Source of the DNA: Candidatus Peregrinibacteria bacterium CG10_big_fil_rev_8_21_14_0_10_55_24
Lineage (GTDB): Bacteria; Patescibacteriota; Gracilibacteria; Peribacterales; Peribacteraceae
DNA length: 64,000 bases
Direction of reading: 5' to 3'
Assembly: GCA_002772745.1 (NCBI GenBank)
Contig: PFDV01000005.1
Coordinates: forward strand, 135,609 to 199,608
Made by a program: the position numbers and the translations under genes. This document shows, in pieces, positions 8,850-16,923 of the stretch. The notes beneath the pieces were generated by a model. The model worked only from the letters and a program-made list of their open reading frames with translations. It did no database searches and had not been told where the DNA came from. Every line of letters starts with the position of its first letter. Within the stretch, counting starts at the first letter, position 1.

Positions 8850-9437
8850 ATGCGTCGTGTTCTTCCTCTTCTCCTTGTCTCCTGTGTGCTGCTTTCCTCC
8901 TGCGGAGGCGATGCTGCGATTGTGTCTCTTCGGCCGCCCAAAGGCAATCCGGAGGGGATTGTGCTCGTCGAAGAATTTGCCGATTTTGAATGTCCGTACT
9001 GTGCGCCGACACACACCGGTGTCGTAGCGCCCCTGATTGAGGCATACGGCGATGTCATTCGGTATGAATGGAAACACTTCCCGCTGCGTACCATTCATCG
9101 CTATGCCATGGATGCGTCAGAGGCGAGCGAGTGTGCTGCGGACCAGGGGAAGTTCTGGGAGTTTGTGGATATCGCCTTTGCGCACCAGGAAGATCTCTCC
9201 TATGAAGCGTTGCTCTCGTGGGCAGAAACAATCGGATTGGATGTTTCACGCTTTGAGCGTTGCTGGAAATCCCATGAGAAACGCCAGGTTGTCCTTGCGG
9301 ATTACGAGGAGGGACGCAAAAGGGAGGTCAACGGGACACCGACGTTCTTCGTCAACGGTCAGCCGGTTCCCAACGGTTTTGATACGTTGAGTGCGGCAAT
9401 TGAAGAGATACTCAAGGAGTACAAGATGCGGTTATAA
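8850..9437 (+). CDS. Exported DsbA-like thioredoxin-fold lipoprotein
   Basis: 195 residues. The signal peptide ends in a lipobox (LLSSC, Cys18), so the protein is probably membrane-anchored outside the cytoplasm. The fold follows DsbA-type oxidoreductases: beta strand, then FECPYC with the CPYC redox pair at 48-51, an inserted helical part, then the cis-proline loop GTPTFF (Pro164) and a terminal strand-helix. It would form or shuffle disulfides in exported proteins, for which the large secreted Cys-repeat protein at 46195 is a candidate client. An ATG further upstream in frame would place a non-signal extension over the repeat, so 8850 is preferred. No partner such as DsbB or VKOR is seen nearby. 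Confidence 0.85.
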   Translation: MRRVLPLLLVSCVLLSSCGGDAAIVSLRPPKGNPEGIVLVEEFADFECPYCAPTHTGVVAPLIEAYGDVIRYEWKHFPLRTIHRYAMDASEASECAADQGKFWEFVDIAFAHQEDLSYEALLSWAETIGLDVSRFERCWKSHEKRQVVLADYEEGRKREVNGTPTFFVNGQPVPNGFDTLSAAIEEILKEYKMRL

Positions 9438-9483
9438 GCAAATCGCCGATTGTACCTCTCTCTGTTGTCTCTTGAGTCGCGTA

Positions 9484-9951
9484 TTATGCAGACGGATTTT
9501 CCGGGCTATCCTTCCCCAAGGGGTTCAAGAGATCGTCTATCTTAGTTCGTACCTCTTTGACGGCGGGGCTTGTGTCTCCTAATTCAATTGCCCGATCTAA
9601 GGATCTTCCCGCTTCTTCTACTGCGATATCAGATGGTTCTATCCCACCAGCAAGAGATTTGACACGCGCGCTGTATGTCTGCTGTGCTTCTGGGGATTCT
9701 GCGAAAAGCGATTTCCTCATTGCTGCCAATTGAGTTCCGGCAAGGTCGAAATAAGCCTCAAGAGTAGCGATTTCTCTGGCTGCACTCTCTGGATTATTGT
9801 CTTCTATCGCTTTATGGAGGGCTGAAAAACCCCTATCGATTTCATTGCGACTCGAAGAAGTATATGAACGACTTGTGAGTCTATTGATGGTAGTTTTGGC
9901 CCACTTAGGTGTGTCTGCTGGGCTTGCACCTGGTCTGATACTAAACGCCAT
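9484..9951 (-). CDS. Hypothetical protein, helical
   Basis: 155 residues, no signal peptide or membrane segment. The sequence is Ser/Ala/Glu-rich and predicted by eye to be mostly helical (NEIDRGFSALHKAIEDNNPESAAREIATLEAYF). I do not recognise a family. It is monocistronic, with a good sigma70-like promoter upstream, and is flanked by A+T-richer DNA than its neighbours. Confidence 0.6.
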   Translation of the reverse strand: MAFSIRPGASPADTPKWAKTTINRLTSRSYTSSSRNEIDRGFSALHKAIEDNNPESAAREIATLEAYFDLAGTQLAAMRKSLFAESPEAQQTYSARVKSLAGGIEPSDIAVEEAGRSLDRAIELGDTSPAVKEVRTKIDDLLNPLGKDSPENPSA

Positions 9952-10009
9952 ATAACATTGGGGGAAGAACTAAGGGGAAGTTTTTGTGAGCCTTACCAAT
10001 CTCAATGGT

Positions 10010-10038
10010 ATAATACCATTAATTTTACTTTTAGTAAA
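10010..10038 (-). promoter_or_regulatory. Sigma70-like promoter for the 9484-9951 gene
   Basis: On the minus strand TTTACT (10033-10038) and TATTAT (10010-10015) are separated by 17 bases. The -10 sits inside a 17-base palindrome (AATGGTAT-A-ATACCATT), which could be an operator. Confidence 0.45.
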
Positions 10039-10056
10039 TATGCCTTTTGAGCCTCT

Positions 10057-10641
10057 CTACTTGCTCAATTGTGCGAATCCGTGGATGCGCTTGAGTTTGG
10101 TCTCGAAGAGTACCACCGAGCGCATGCTCTCCGTGTCTGTTCCTGACGGGACAACGTACTCTTGTGCTCCGTATGGTGAATCGAGAGTGCCTACATCAAC
10201 GCTCGTCTCGTCGGGGAATGTGACATCGCGCGGGTCGATCACCGTGGTCAGGTAGAGATGAAGATCGGGTCCCGGTTCCGTCTCGAAGAGTGTGCTCATG
10301 TAGAGGGTATTTCCCAAGAGGAGAGTTTCGCCACGCGCGAATTCCGAAACCATTACGAATCCCCCACGTTTCCCCTCGTACTGCAGGCGGCGCGCTTCGC
10401 GGGCGACCCCCTGCCAGACATCGCGTTCCTCTTGAATGATGCGTACGTTTGTTTCGTCCTCAATCAGGGGATCTTTCTGGATCTCGAGTTCGGTGAGACG
10501 ATCGACCACGGCTTCTGCATACCGCTCAGCGAAGAGGGGATTCTTCAGGCGCTCTGCGAGCGAAGGTTGCTGCGATTTGCCGCAGGCGCTCAAAAGGGTC
10601 AGACAAAGGCTCAGTGAGAGCAGGGAATGACGGAGTTTCAT
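10057..10641 (-). CDS. DM13-domain lipoprotein
   Basis: 194 residues. The signal peptide has a lipobox ending at Cys20 (LLSAC). The C-terminal half resembles the DM13 domain: a G..L..NTLYMSTLFETEPGPDLHLYLT core followed by VDVGTLDSPYGAQEYVVPSGTD and a final strand pair. DM13 is a beta-sandwich found on exported proteins and has been proposed to bind or pass electrons or ligands; the role here is open. The N-terminal ~80 residues after the lipobox are charged helix. It is read away from the upstream unknown protein at 10693. Confidence 0.75.
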   Translation of the reverse strand: MKLRHSLLSLSLCLTLLSACGKSQQPSLAERLKNPLFAERYAEAVVDRLTELEIQKDPLIEDETNVRIIQEERDVWQGVAREARRLQYEGKRGGFVMVSEFARGETLLLGNTLYMSTLFETEPGPDLHLYLTTVIDPRDVTFPDETSVDVGTLDSPYGAQEYVVPSGTDTESMRSVVLFETKLKRIHGFAQLSK

Positions 10642-10692
10642 AGAGAGAGGGGATGGTACGTTGGCATACTGTGCGTGTGTTCTGTGTGAAGA

Positions 10693-12459
10693 TCAAGGGT
10701 GAAGGGCGTACTGTGGTCCGCGGCTTTCCTGCCGTCTCTCTTTGGCGACCGGCGCTGTCTGCAGCATTCCGTACGGTCCCAATGCGCGCAAACAGCGTTT
10801 GATGATGCGGTTGGTGTGGTTCACTGCATAGGCTTGCAGTTCGTAGGGAACATCCTCAGGGACGAGTGTGGACCAGTAGCGGAAGCGATGGCTGTCTTCC
10901 TCTCTCATCCTGGCAATCAGAGCGTCATGCCCGGCCATGCTGGTATGGAGAATTTGTGGTTTATTGAGGTTTGTGTAGGTGTAGGAGGCGATGGAAGGCT
11001 TCTTGAAGGCATCAACGTCGCGGTTGAGCATGCGCTCTTTTTTTCTGGTTCCGCTCTGGAGCTGGCGTTTCGTATCCTCCGCGGCACGCTCGCGCAGACG
11101 CACTTCCTTGTTTTCGTCGAGATGGTGGTGCACGTGACACCAGACGCGGTTGTACATGAGCGCCGAAAGGCAGTCGAACTTGCCTGCTTTGATGGCTTTG
11201 CGGCAGAGCTCCGCGAGTGGAAGAGGCAGGGATGCGAGAGCTTCCTGGAGTTGAGCATACGCGACATTCGGAGGCGTCTCGCGCGTGGGCTTGGCGCTCT
11301 TCGGCTTGTTCTCCTTGAGATATTTGCGCATGGAGCGGACCTTTTCCAGATCTTCTGAGGAAAGCCCCATCCCTTCGGCTTGTGCGATGAGTATCTCTGC
11401 GGCATCCCAGTCCTGGTAATCCAGTTCGTGCCGAATGTTGATGAGGATCGGCGTTTCTTTGGAGATATCCACGAATCGTCGTTCCGCTTCCTCTACGTAG
11501 GCAAGGCGCTTGGCATAATGCCAATCGAGGAATTTCTCCGTACTCACAAAGTAGAAGCTGCGCGGAGTGCCTTTCTTCCTGCGGTTGCATTCGATCTTAT
11601 CGAATCGCCGTCGCACGGAAGTCCAGTTGCGCACGAGCTCCGGAAGGGAGGACACACCTTTCCCACTGATGAACGCGGCGATTTTCTCGGGAGCAGCAGA
11701 ACTCTCCATGATTTTCTGGAGCCACTTGCCCACCTTGTTCTTCGAGAGCACCTCATCGTGCGCTGCTTTCTCCAGCGCCTGTTTTGCCTGGACGAAGAGC
11801 CCCGTCCTCCCCGTGCGTTGAGCTTCTATTGCAGCAAGGGCTTCATTGATGGTGTTCATTTTCTCCTCCAGGTTCTTGAAGGTGTTCTTCCGGGCCTTCT
11901 TCACTGCCGCGAGCTCGCGAGCAGCGGGCATTTGTACGAGAAGTTTTTCCATACGTTCAGTGTTTTCATGGAGTGCACGGCGTTTGCCCAAGTACACAGG
12001 GAGCTTTTCCTCGATGAATACTTCTTTTTGCCACCAGTGGAAGTTTGCGGAGACGAACTGGTCACGCAGGTTCTTGGCAGCACGTGGGGAGAGCCATCCC
12101 TTTGCTTCTCCTCGAGCCACCTCCGTATAGAATGTGCGTTCCAATTCCACGACTTTTTGCGCCGTTTGGGGGATGTAGAGGTCGCGGTTCTCCTCCAAGG
12201 CGCGTGTTTTGTCTTCGAAGGTTGTCTTGCCCACGCGTTCCAGAGATTCATCGGAGAGCGCGCCCTTGGCGTACGTCGCCATATCACGTTCTGTGAACAT
12301 GGTTGATGCAGCGACAAGTTCCTGCAGGCGGCCCACGCACTCCTGCCTTACGGCTGCGCACGTACTCTGCGCATGCCAGTCCTCTTTGGATCGCGCTCCA
12401 TCGCCCGATCCCGCCATTGTCAGGGGGCCGAATTTTTGCTCCGAATGCACCATGGCCAA
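10693..12459 (-). CDS. Hypothetical protein, long helical/coiled-coil
   Basis: 588 residues, soluble, very rich in Glu, Lys, Arg and Ala, with extended heptad-like stretches (about residues 60-260). The C-terminal part is more mixed (YTYTNLNKPQILHTSMAGHDALIARMREEDS). I recognise no catalytic motif. Several Met codons at the start (12459, 12453, 12417) are possible; no Shine-Dalgarno decides between them. It stands alone between the DM13 lipoprotein and the divergent dcd gene. Confidence 0.75.
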   Translation of the reverse strand: MAMVHSEQKFGPLTMAGSGDGARSKEDWHAQSTCAAVRQECVGRLQELVAASTMFTERDMATYAKGALSDESLERVGKTTFEDKTRALEENRDLYIPQTAQKVVELERTFYTEVARGEAKGWLSPRAAKNLRDQFVSANFHWWQKEVFIEEKLPVYLGKRRALHENTERMEKLLVQMPAARELAAVKKARKNTFKNLEEKMNTINEALAAIEAQRTGRTGLFVQAKQALEKAAHDEVLSKNKVGKWLQKIMESSAAPEKIAAFISGKGVSSLPELVRNWTSVRRRFDKIECNRRKKGTPRSFYFVSTEKFLDWHYAKRLAYVEEAERRFVDISKETPILINIRHELDYQDWDAAEILIAQAEGMGLSSEDLEKVRSMRKYLKENKPKSAKPTRETPPNVAYAQLQEALASLPLPLAELCRKAIKAGKFDCLSALMYNRVWCHVHHHLDENKEVRLRERAAEDTKRQLQSGTRKKERMLNRDVDAFKKPSIASYTYTNLNKPQILHTSMAGHDALIARMREEDSHRFRYWSTLVPEDVPYELQAYAVNHTNRIIKRCLRALGPYGMLQTAPVAKERRQESRGPQYALHP

Positions 12460-12553
12460 CGCATTCTAGAGTTATCAGGATGTCGTTGGAATGGCGGGCG
12501 AATACATTTTCTATTCTGGTTTTGAGAGGGGAGTGTGGTACGCTCTTTTTCCC

Positions 12554-13144
12554 ATGATTCTCTCCGATGCGGATATCCGGCATGCCATAGAGACGGGACG
12601 CGTGGTTATTACAAGCTCCCGTCCGGCGCTCTTTGAGCATATCCATGCGAGTTCTATGGATCTGCGGCTGGGCAACACGTTCAAGCTCTATGAGCACAGC
12701 AAGTTCGCGGTGCTCGACCCCAAGAACCCCGCGACCTTCGCGGGTAATATGCGCACAATCACCGTCCCGGAGGGGGAGCCCTTTGTCGTGCAACCTGGGG
12801 AATTTGTTCTGGGGGTCACGCTGGAGCGCATTCGGGTTCCCGATGATCTTGTGGTGCGCGTGGAGGGGAGGAGCTCCTTGGGGCGTTTGGGAATCATCGT
12901 CCATTCCACAGCGGGTTTTGTGGATCCCGGCTTCGAGGGCACGATCACGCTGGAAATCAGTAATCTCAACCGTTTGCCCGTATGCCTATACCCGGGAATG
13001 CGCGTCTGCCAGATTGCCTTTGAAGAGATGTCCAGTCCGGCGCAGATGCCGTACAACAAGAAACCCGGGAGCAAGTACCAGGGACAGGAGCTTCCCGAGG
13101 AGAGTCGCTTAAGTTCCGATGTCGAGTTTGCGCAGGCTCCGTGA
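12554..13144 (+). CDS. dcd: dCTP deaminase (Dcd family)
   Basis: 196 residues. The family core is intact: SSMDLRLG near residue 33, VEGRSSLGRLG (103-113), HSTAGFVDPGFEG (117-129) and the catalytic Glu in TLE (134). The enzyme deaminates dCTP to dUTP, or in the bifunctional type makes dUMP directly; the sequence alone does not tell me which. ATG 12554 was chosen because the family begins MILSDxDIR; the upstream in-frame ATG at 12491 would add a non-conserved extension. Confidence 0.93.
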   Translation: MILSDADIRHAIETGRVVITSSRPALFEHIHASSMDLRLGNTFKLYEHSKFAVLDPKNPATFAGNMRTITVPEGEPFVVQPGEFVLGVTLERIRVPDDLVVRVEGRSSLGRLGIIVHSTAGFVDPGFEGTITLEISNLNRLPVCLYPGMRVCQIAFEEMSSPAQMPYNKKPGSKYQGQELPEESRLSSDVEFAQAP

Positions 13145-13229
13145 GGATCTCCCGCCCATTCGATTGCGTGTTGTGGTGCCTCTGCGTACCATGCTGGTGC
13201 GTTTTTCGAGTGTTCTTTTAGGAGCTTCT

Positions 13230-13251
13230 GGACGATTAGCTCAGCTGGTTA
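13230..13251 (+). pseudogene. 5' fragment of a tRNA gene
   Basis: GGACGATTAGCTCAGCTGGTTA is a canonical tRNA 5' quarter (acceptor strand plus D-arm), but no anticodon arm, T-arm or matching acceptor strand follows before the intact tRNA-Val begins 31 bases later. A truncated tRNA next to an accessory gene pair can be a scar of integration or excision. Confidence 0.6.
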
Positions 13252-13282
13252 CCCGTCTTCGCTGCGCAATCGAGCCTGGAAC

Positions 13283-13358
13283 GGGCGGCTAGCTCAGTGG
13301 TTAGAGCGTTCGGTTCACATCCGAAAGGTCGTAGGTTCAACTCCTATGCCGCCCACCA
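13283..13358 (+). tRNA. tRNA-Val (anticodon CAC), CCA encoded
   Basis: The acceptor strands GGGCGGC (13283-13289) and GCCGCCC (13348-13354) pair fully. The D-arm is AGCTCAGTGGTTAGAGC, the anticodon stem TTCGG/CCGAA frames the loop TTCACAT with anticodon CAC, and the T-arm reads GTAGGTTCAACTCCTAT. A is the discriminator, and CCA is encoded at 13356-13358. Confidence 0.95.
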
Positions 13359-13443
13359 ACTACACGGGAGGTAGTACCAAAAAAATTCATAACAAAAAAG
13401 GCTGCCTACAGGGTGGCCATCAAGGACAAAGAGAATGCAAAGT

Positions 13444-14184
13444 TCAAACTTTTTGAACTCTTAGCATGCCGCGCCACCCCCTATTGGGGTAATGGTCGCG
13501 GGCATCGAACATGTCTACGCGGACGTGATCACCATTGCGACCGCCGAGTAGGGCGTCACCGGTGCTGCGTGTCTGCGCATCTGTCTTCAGCCAACTGCAA
13601 GTCCTTTTGTCAAAATCTACTACTGTTTGCATGAGGCGATAAAATTCCTCAGACCATATCTCCACACCAAATTCTTCTGCCATATCCACGGCATTGCCTT
13701 TGAACTTAGTATTAATGCATTCTCCGGCTTCCTTGTCGTAGACACAATTTCTGCGACCGGCCGGAGATTCCGCCGAACAATCGGCAAAGACAAACGCATC
13801 GTCTTCGATTGCCACAATGTCTGGAAAGCCGCCGGTCTCTTCCATTCTCGAGAGACTCCACAGTGCAATTGGATTGGCTTCGAGGGCTCTCTTTACGTCC
13901 GCAAAGTTGATAGCTTTCCGGTGCTTGTAATGATCAGGACTATTAATAAAACGATGTTGAAGGATTTGAAAAAGTTTTTCTTTCTGCTGGGCTGTAAGCT
14001 CGCGTTTTTGCTCGGCAGCGGGCTCACTGGATTCCGGCGCTTTTGCGGCAGTTTCGGGGTCGTCACCCTCAAGGAGAGATTTTGTCTCCTCTCGTGTCGT
14101 GTTTCGCATCTCTCGCTGAATTCCTGCGACAGCATCTGCGTGTCTTTGCATTTCTCGAGAAAGACGCTCATGCAGAGTTGTCAA
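13444..14184 (-). CDS. DUF4256 family protein
   Basis: 246 residues. The C-terminal ~180 match the DUF4256 pattern I know from Firmicutes and others: LFQILQHRF, KRALEANPIALWSLSRMEETGG, DCSAESPAGRR, a DMAEEFGVE block, FDKRTCSWLKT and a terminal RGWRGMLRV. The N-terminal ~65 residues are a charged, Ser/Glu-rich extension. No biochemical function is established to my knowledge. The gene points towards tRNA-Val, has its own consensus-like promoter, and is A+T-richer than the housekeeping genes around it, so it is probably acquired. Confidence 0.85.
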   Translation of the reverse strand: MTTLHERLSREMQRHADAVAGIQREMRNTTREETKSLLEGDDPETAAKAPESSEPAAEQKRELTAQQKEKLFQILQHRFINSPDHYKHRKAINFADVKRALEANPIALWSLSRMEETGGFPDIVAIEDDAFVFADCSAESPAGRRNCVYDKEAGECINTKFKGNAVDMAEEFGVEIWSEEFYRLMQTVVDFDKRTCSWLKTDAQTRSTGDALLGGRNGDHVRVDMFDARDHYPNRGWRGMLRVQKV

Positions 14185-14249
14185 TGTGTCTGTGCCCGAT
14201 GCTTTTTGTGGTTCGGTTGCGATTGTTCTAAGAAAAGGAGAATAAGTGA

Positions 14250-14277
14250 ATTATACGTATGTTTATTGTTATATCAA
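14250..14277 (-). promoter_or_regulatory. Sigma70-like promoter for the DUF4256 gene
   Basis: Minus-strand TTGATA (14272-14277), 16-base spacer, TATAAT (14250-14255), about 65 bases upstream of the chosen ATG. Confidence 0.65.
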
Positions 14278-14395
14278 ATCTCATTTCTGGCAAGTGTATT
14301 GCAGCAAAAGAGCAGTTAGGCGAAATGGCAAAAAACCTCTGCTATAGTTCATCGGAACAATTGCGAAATACGAATGTCTTTCCTACCTCAACAAC

Positions 14396-15010
14396 ATGAT
14401 CGATGAACTCATAACCGCCTTTGTCTTAGGCCTTATAGGAGGAGTAATTCCTGGTCCTGTGCTTACTGCTATTTTCACTGAGATACTTCAATCGAGCTTA
14501 TTGCGGAGCTTCCGCATAATCTTCATGGCAATGTTCACAGAAACAGTAGTCGCACTGACTAGCTTATTGCTATTGGCATCTTTAAACCTTTCCGAAGCTG
14601 TATTCCGTGGACTCTCATTTGTCGGCGCAGTAATCCTCATCTGGATTGCAATCTCTATATGGAAAATCCGAACAATTGATACCGGTAAACGAGTACGCTT
14701 TGGCTTCTGGAAAATATCAGCAATGATTTTGGCTAATGGTGTTTTGTGGACATTCTGGATCACCATATGCGTGCCCAAAGCAATATTCCTCGGCCAGGAA
14801 TTATTCCTCGGTTCTTATATATTTCTGGCGCTCGTAGAAATTGGATGGCTGGTTTCTACATCAGGAGTCGCATTGATCTTTTCAAGATTCAGGAATCTTC
14901 TATCTAAGCCAAAGGCAGTTCCAATAGTATTCAAAATCTTTGCTTGCACGTTTGTGTATTTCGCAATTGATATGACCTATCAGAGCATCAAGTTCTTTCT
15001 GAACCAATGA
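14396..15010 (+). CDS. LysE/RhtB-type transporter
   Basis: 204 residues with six hydrophobic segments. The N-terminal signature GLIGGVIPGPVLTAI corresponds to the conserved G-x-x-PGP of LysE/RhtB exporters, which remove amino acids or related small solutes from the cytoplasm. The substrate cannot be told. It is divergent from DUF4256 and shares its A+T-rich, probably acquired island between tRNA-Val and the hairpin region at 15011-15211. Confidence 0.8.
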   Translation: MIDELITAFVLGLIGGVIPGPVLTAIFTEILQSSLLRSFRIIFMAMFTETVVALTSLLLLASLNLSEAVFRGLSFVGAVILIWIAISIWKIRTIDTGKRVRFGFWKISAMILANGVLWTFWITICVPKAIFLGQELFLGSYIFLALVEIGWLVSTSGVALIFSRFRNLLSKPKAVPIVFKIFACTFVYFAIDMTYQSIKFFLNQ

Positions 15011-15211
15011 TGATTTTTGCCACATTTCCTAACACGGGTTACCCGGTTCGCCGTGGCTCCTTTTCAAAGATTCAGCGGAAGTCGCCACGGCTCTCCAAAA
15101 TTTGGCGGCGGTAGGCTCCTTCGGAGCAAATTGTACCGTCGGCAAATATCGCATAGCCCGAAACGTTACACAACATGCTCCGTCATTGCACCTTTATGTT
15201 TTCTTTCCTCT
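15011..15211. repeat. Non-coding region with nested inverted repeats, one shared with 52400-52432
   Basis: No gene is seen here. It holds GCCGTGGC/GCCACGGC arms about 25 bases apart, a CACGG/CCGTG hairpin around GGGTTACCC, and GTAGGCTCC-TTC-GGAGCAAA (15110-15131). The last resembles GTAGCTCC-TGCA-GGAGCGAA at 52409-52427, next to cassette repeat R1, so it may be a dispersed REP-like palindrome. Confidence 0.5.
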
Positions 15212-15607
15212 TCACGGTTGGTTTTTTCGCCACCGTTGCTCCATTTTTCCGATGCGCTTGTGGTCGAGCCCGAAGTGGTGCCCGATCTCATGCCACACAG
15301 TTTCTCTGATCACGCGGGGGACTTCTACCTCGCTCCCCGCAACCTGCTCGATGGGTTCCCTAAAGAGCATGATCTTGTCGGGGAGCTTGCCACTGAAGGT
15401 GCGTCCCCACTCCGTGAGCGGGATACCCTGGTAGAGTCCCAAGAGGAGTTTTCCCCTATGTATTGCTTCCCATTCCTGCGACGGGCGATCCTCAATGATG
15501 ATCACCATGTCCGTAAGGGCGGCGCGTATGTGCGAGGGGAGTGCCTCCACAGCTTCCTTGGCTACGGTAATGAATCCACTCTTTTCCATTGTGTCGTGTT
15601 GTAGCAC
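15212..15607 (-). CDS. Zincin-like metallopeptidase family protein
   Basis: 131 residues. The motif HEIGHHFGLDH near residue 106-116 is the HExxHxxGxxH zinc site of small soluble metallopeptidases of the COG3824-like type, preceded by the usual ILFREPIE and VIRETVWHE context. The target is not known. Starts at 15607 and 15589 are both possible; the second gives MEKSGFITVAKEAVEALP, close to the usual beginning of the family. Confidence 0.85.
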   Translation of the reverse strand: MLQHDTMEKSGFITVAKEAVEALPSHIRAALTDMVIIIEDRPSQEWEAIHRGKLLLGLYQGIPLTEWGRTFSGKLPDKIMLFREPIEQVAGSEVEVPRVIRETVWHEIGHHFGLDHKRIGKMEQRWRKNQP

Positions 15608-15662
15608 GCCTTGTCAGTGGCCCATTCATTGACATAAGGCAGTAATAGTGTGCCATGTGCGC

Positions 15663-15845
15663 ATGACTCCACAAGAAGAATACGATTCTCCTGTTGATGC
15701 TCCCGATAGGGTACGACAGGATGCCCCCTCACGTTTCGCTGTTGATGCGGTCTTTAATCAATTTGCCGGCGCACGCGTTGCGTTGCGTTTTGGCAATGTT
15801 TTGGTGGGCGCTGCCGATTTCAATGAGGATTTCGATACGAAGTAA
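15663..15845 (+). CDS. Small hypothetical protein
   Basis: 60 residues (MTPQEEYDSPVDAP..), acidic, no hydrophobic segment. It is divergent from the metallopeptidase and lies before the copper unit. I recognise nothing in it; it could be a chance ORF. A TTGACA at 15629-15634 lies upstream but without a convincing -10. Confidence 0.35.
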   Translation: MTPQEEYDSPVDAPDRVRQDAPSRFAVDAVFNQFAGARVALRFGNVLVGAADFNEDFDTK

Positions 15846-15893
15846 TGTCCTCTCCCACACAGTGCAATTTGCGTTGACTCTCTTTGCGTAATC

Positions 15894-15928
15894 GTATACC
15901 ATATACCAGTACCCGGTACCCCTACCTA
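15894..15928. repeat. Heptamer repeat and possible CsoR operator
   Basis: Five 7-base units lie immediately before the csoR-like ATG: GTATACC, ATATACC, AGTACCC, GGTACCC, CTACCTA. CsoR-type operators are known as G/C-tract inverted sequences bounded by TA-rich ends (TACCC..GGGTA); GTACCCGGTACC here is palindromic and could be one. Equally it may be another member of the short tandem repeats scattered through this window. Confidence 0.45.
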
Positions 15929-16198
15929 ATGCTCCCCACGCACAAGCAGAAGGCCCTGGCTGCGCTCAAGCGCTTGAATGGTTTGAGTGCGAAGCTGCAG
16001 CAGATGCTGGAAGACGATGCGTACTGTCCCCGGGTTCTGGAGATCGCTCTGGCTATGAAAGGGCATATTGAACATATCCAGGCTCAAGTCCTGGAAAGTC
16101 ACCTTCATACCTGTGCTCCCAAACATCTCGCGTCTTCCAAAAGTCGGGACGGGTTCATTCGCGAACTCCTTACCGTCATCGGTCTTTCTAAGCGCTGA
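15929..16198 (+). CDS. csoR: CsoR/FrmR-family metal-sensing repressor
   Basis: 89 residues, all helical. The Cu(I)-type ligand pattern is present: Cys in DDAYCPRVLE on helix 2 and His plus Cys in ESHLHTC, which corresponds to the C-H-C set of copper-sensing CsoR. These repressors bind operator DNA when metal-free and release it on binding Cu(I). It is followed after 4 bases by a His/Met-rich exported protein and then an RND efflux unit, so it probably controls the set and itself. Start 15929 gives the usual short N-terminus before KQKALAALKRLNG. Confidence 0.85.
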   Translation: MLPTHKQKALAALKRLNGLSAKLQQMLEDDAYCPRVLEIALAMKGHIEHIQAQVLESHLHTCAPKHLASSKSRDGFIRELLTVIGLSKR

Positions 16199-16202
16199 TT
16201 GC

Positions 16203-16583
16203 ATGCGTCTCGCCACCTTCGTCCTCACAGGCAATTTTCTCTCCATTCTCTGCATGGGGGTATGTCCAATGCAGGACATGCCTCTGGCTCCCGTTTCGAT
16301 GCAACAACACGCGCATCATCAGGAGCAGATGATGCATGACGACATGCATCACGGTACCGGGGAAGAACAGCCTTGTTCTCGGTGTGATCACGAACCCAAA
16401 CCTGTTGCCCTCCAGGCCCCCATGCAACCAGATTCCGGTGTGATACACCATGCTCTTGTTGCTAGCTTCACGCTTCCTCTGCTTGCAATCCATGACTCTC
16501 TTCTGTTGACGCACTGGCCGGCGGCGGGTCCACCGTTGGTGGCACCGCCGTTCCTCACCGGAACGGTCGTCCTGCGCGTGTAG
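16203..16583 (+). CDS. His/Met-rich exported protein
   Basis: 126 residues. An N-terminal hydrophobic segment is followed by a stretch dense in His and Met (MQQHAHHQEQMMHDDMHH) and a CSRCDHE site; a second hydrophobic segment lies near residues 85-100. Such sequences bind Cu(I)/Cu(II) or Ag(I) outside the cytoplasm. The gene begins 4 bases after the csoR-like stop, strongly suggesting co-transcription and a role as periplasmic or surface metal chaperone or buffer. No named family recognised. Confidence 0.7.
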   Translation: MRLATFVLTGNFLSILCMGVCPMQDMPLAPVSMQQHAHHQEQMMHDDMHHGTGEEQPCSRCDHEPKPVALQAPMQPDSGVIHHALVASFTLPLLAIHDSLLLTHWPAAGPPLVAPPFLTGTVVLRV

Positions 16584-16681
16584 AGCATCGCTGTGCTTTT
16601 CTGTGCCTGGCGCAATCTATGCGCTCGGTGCTTGTGCACAGCTTTTCCTTTTGCCTGTATTTCTTTCTTCCCCATTTTCCC

Positions 16682-16909
16682 ATGAATATGTTCACTCGTT
16701 CCCTCCTCGTTCTCTCGCTGATTTCCCTTGCTGCATGCTCCGCATCGCAGGCTCCGCTCACCGAAGAAGAGCAGGCCGCCCGATACGGAATGACACTCCA
16801 GGAATACCGTCAGGAGAAAGAAGCAGCCGCCCGCATGGGTATGAACTGGGAGGAGCATATCAAGATGATCCAGATGAATTCCGGCTCCATGAATATGGAG
16901 CACAACTGA
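16682..16909 (+). CDS. Small Met-rich lipoprotein
   Basis: 75 residues. The signal peptide ends in a lipobox (SLAAC, Cys19). The mature part is short, helical and Met-rich at its end (MGMNWEEHIKMIQMNSGSMNMEHN). It sits between the His/Met-rich protein and the efflux adaptor, so metal binding at the membrane surface is a reasonable inference. The YGMTLQEYR and MGMNWEEHIK repeats look related to each other. Confidence 0.7.
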   Translation: MNMFTRSLLVLSLISLAACSASQAPLTEEEQAARYGMTLQEYRQEKEAAARMGMNWEEHIKMIQMNSGSMNMEHN

Positions 16910-16923
16910 TTCCCCCTTCTTCA

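Noticed and set aside
13230-13282. A second complete tRNA upstream of tRNA-Val.
   Set aside because: Only the acceptor 5' strand and D-arm are present; no anticodon or T-arm can be folded before the next tRNA.
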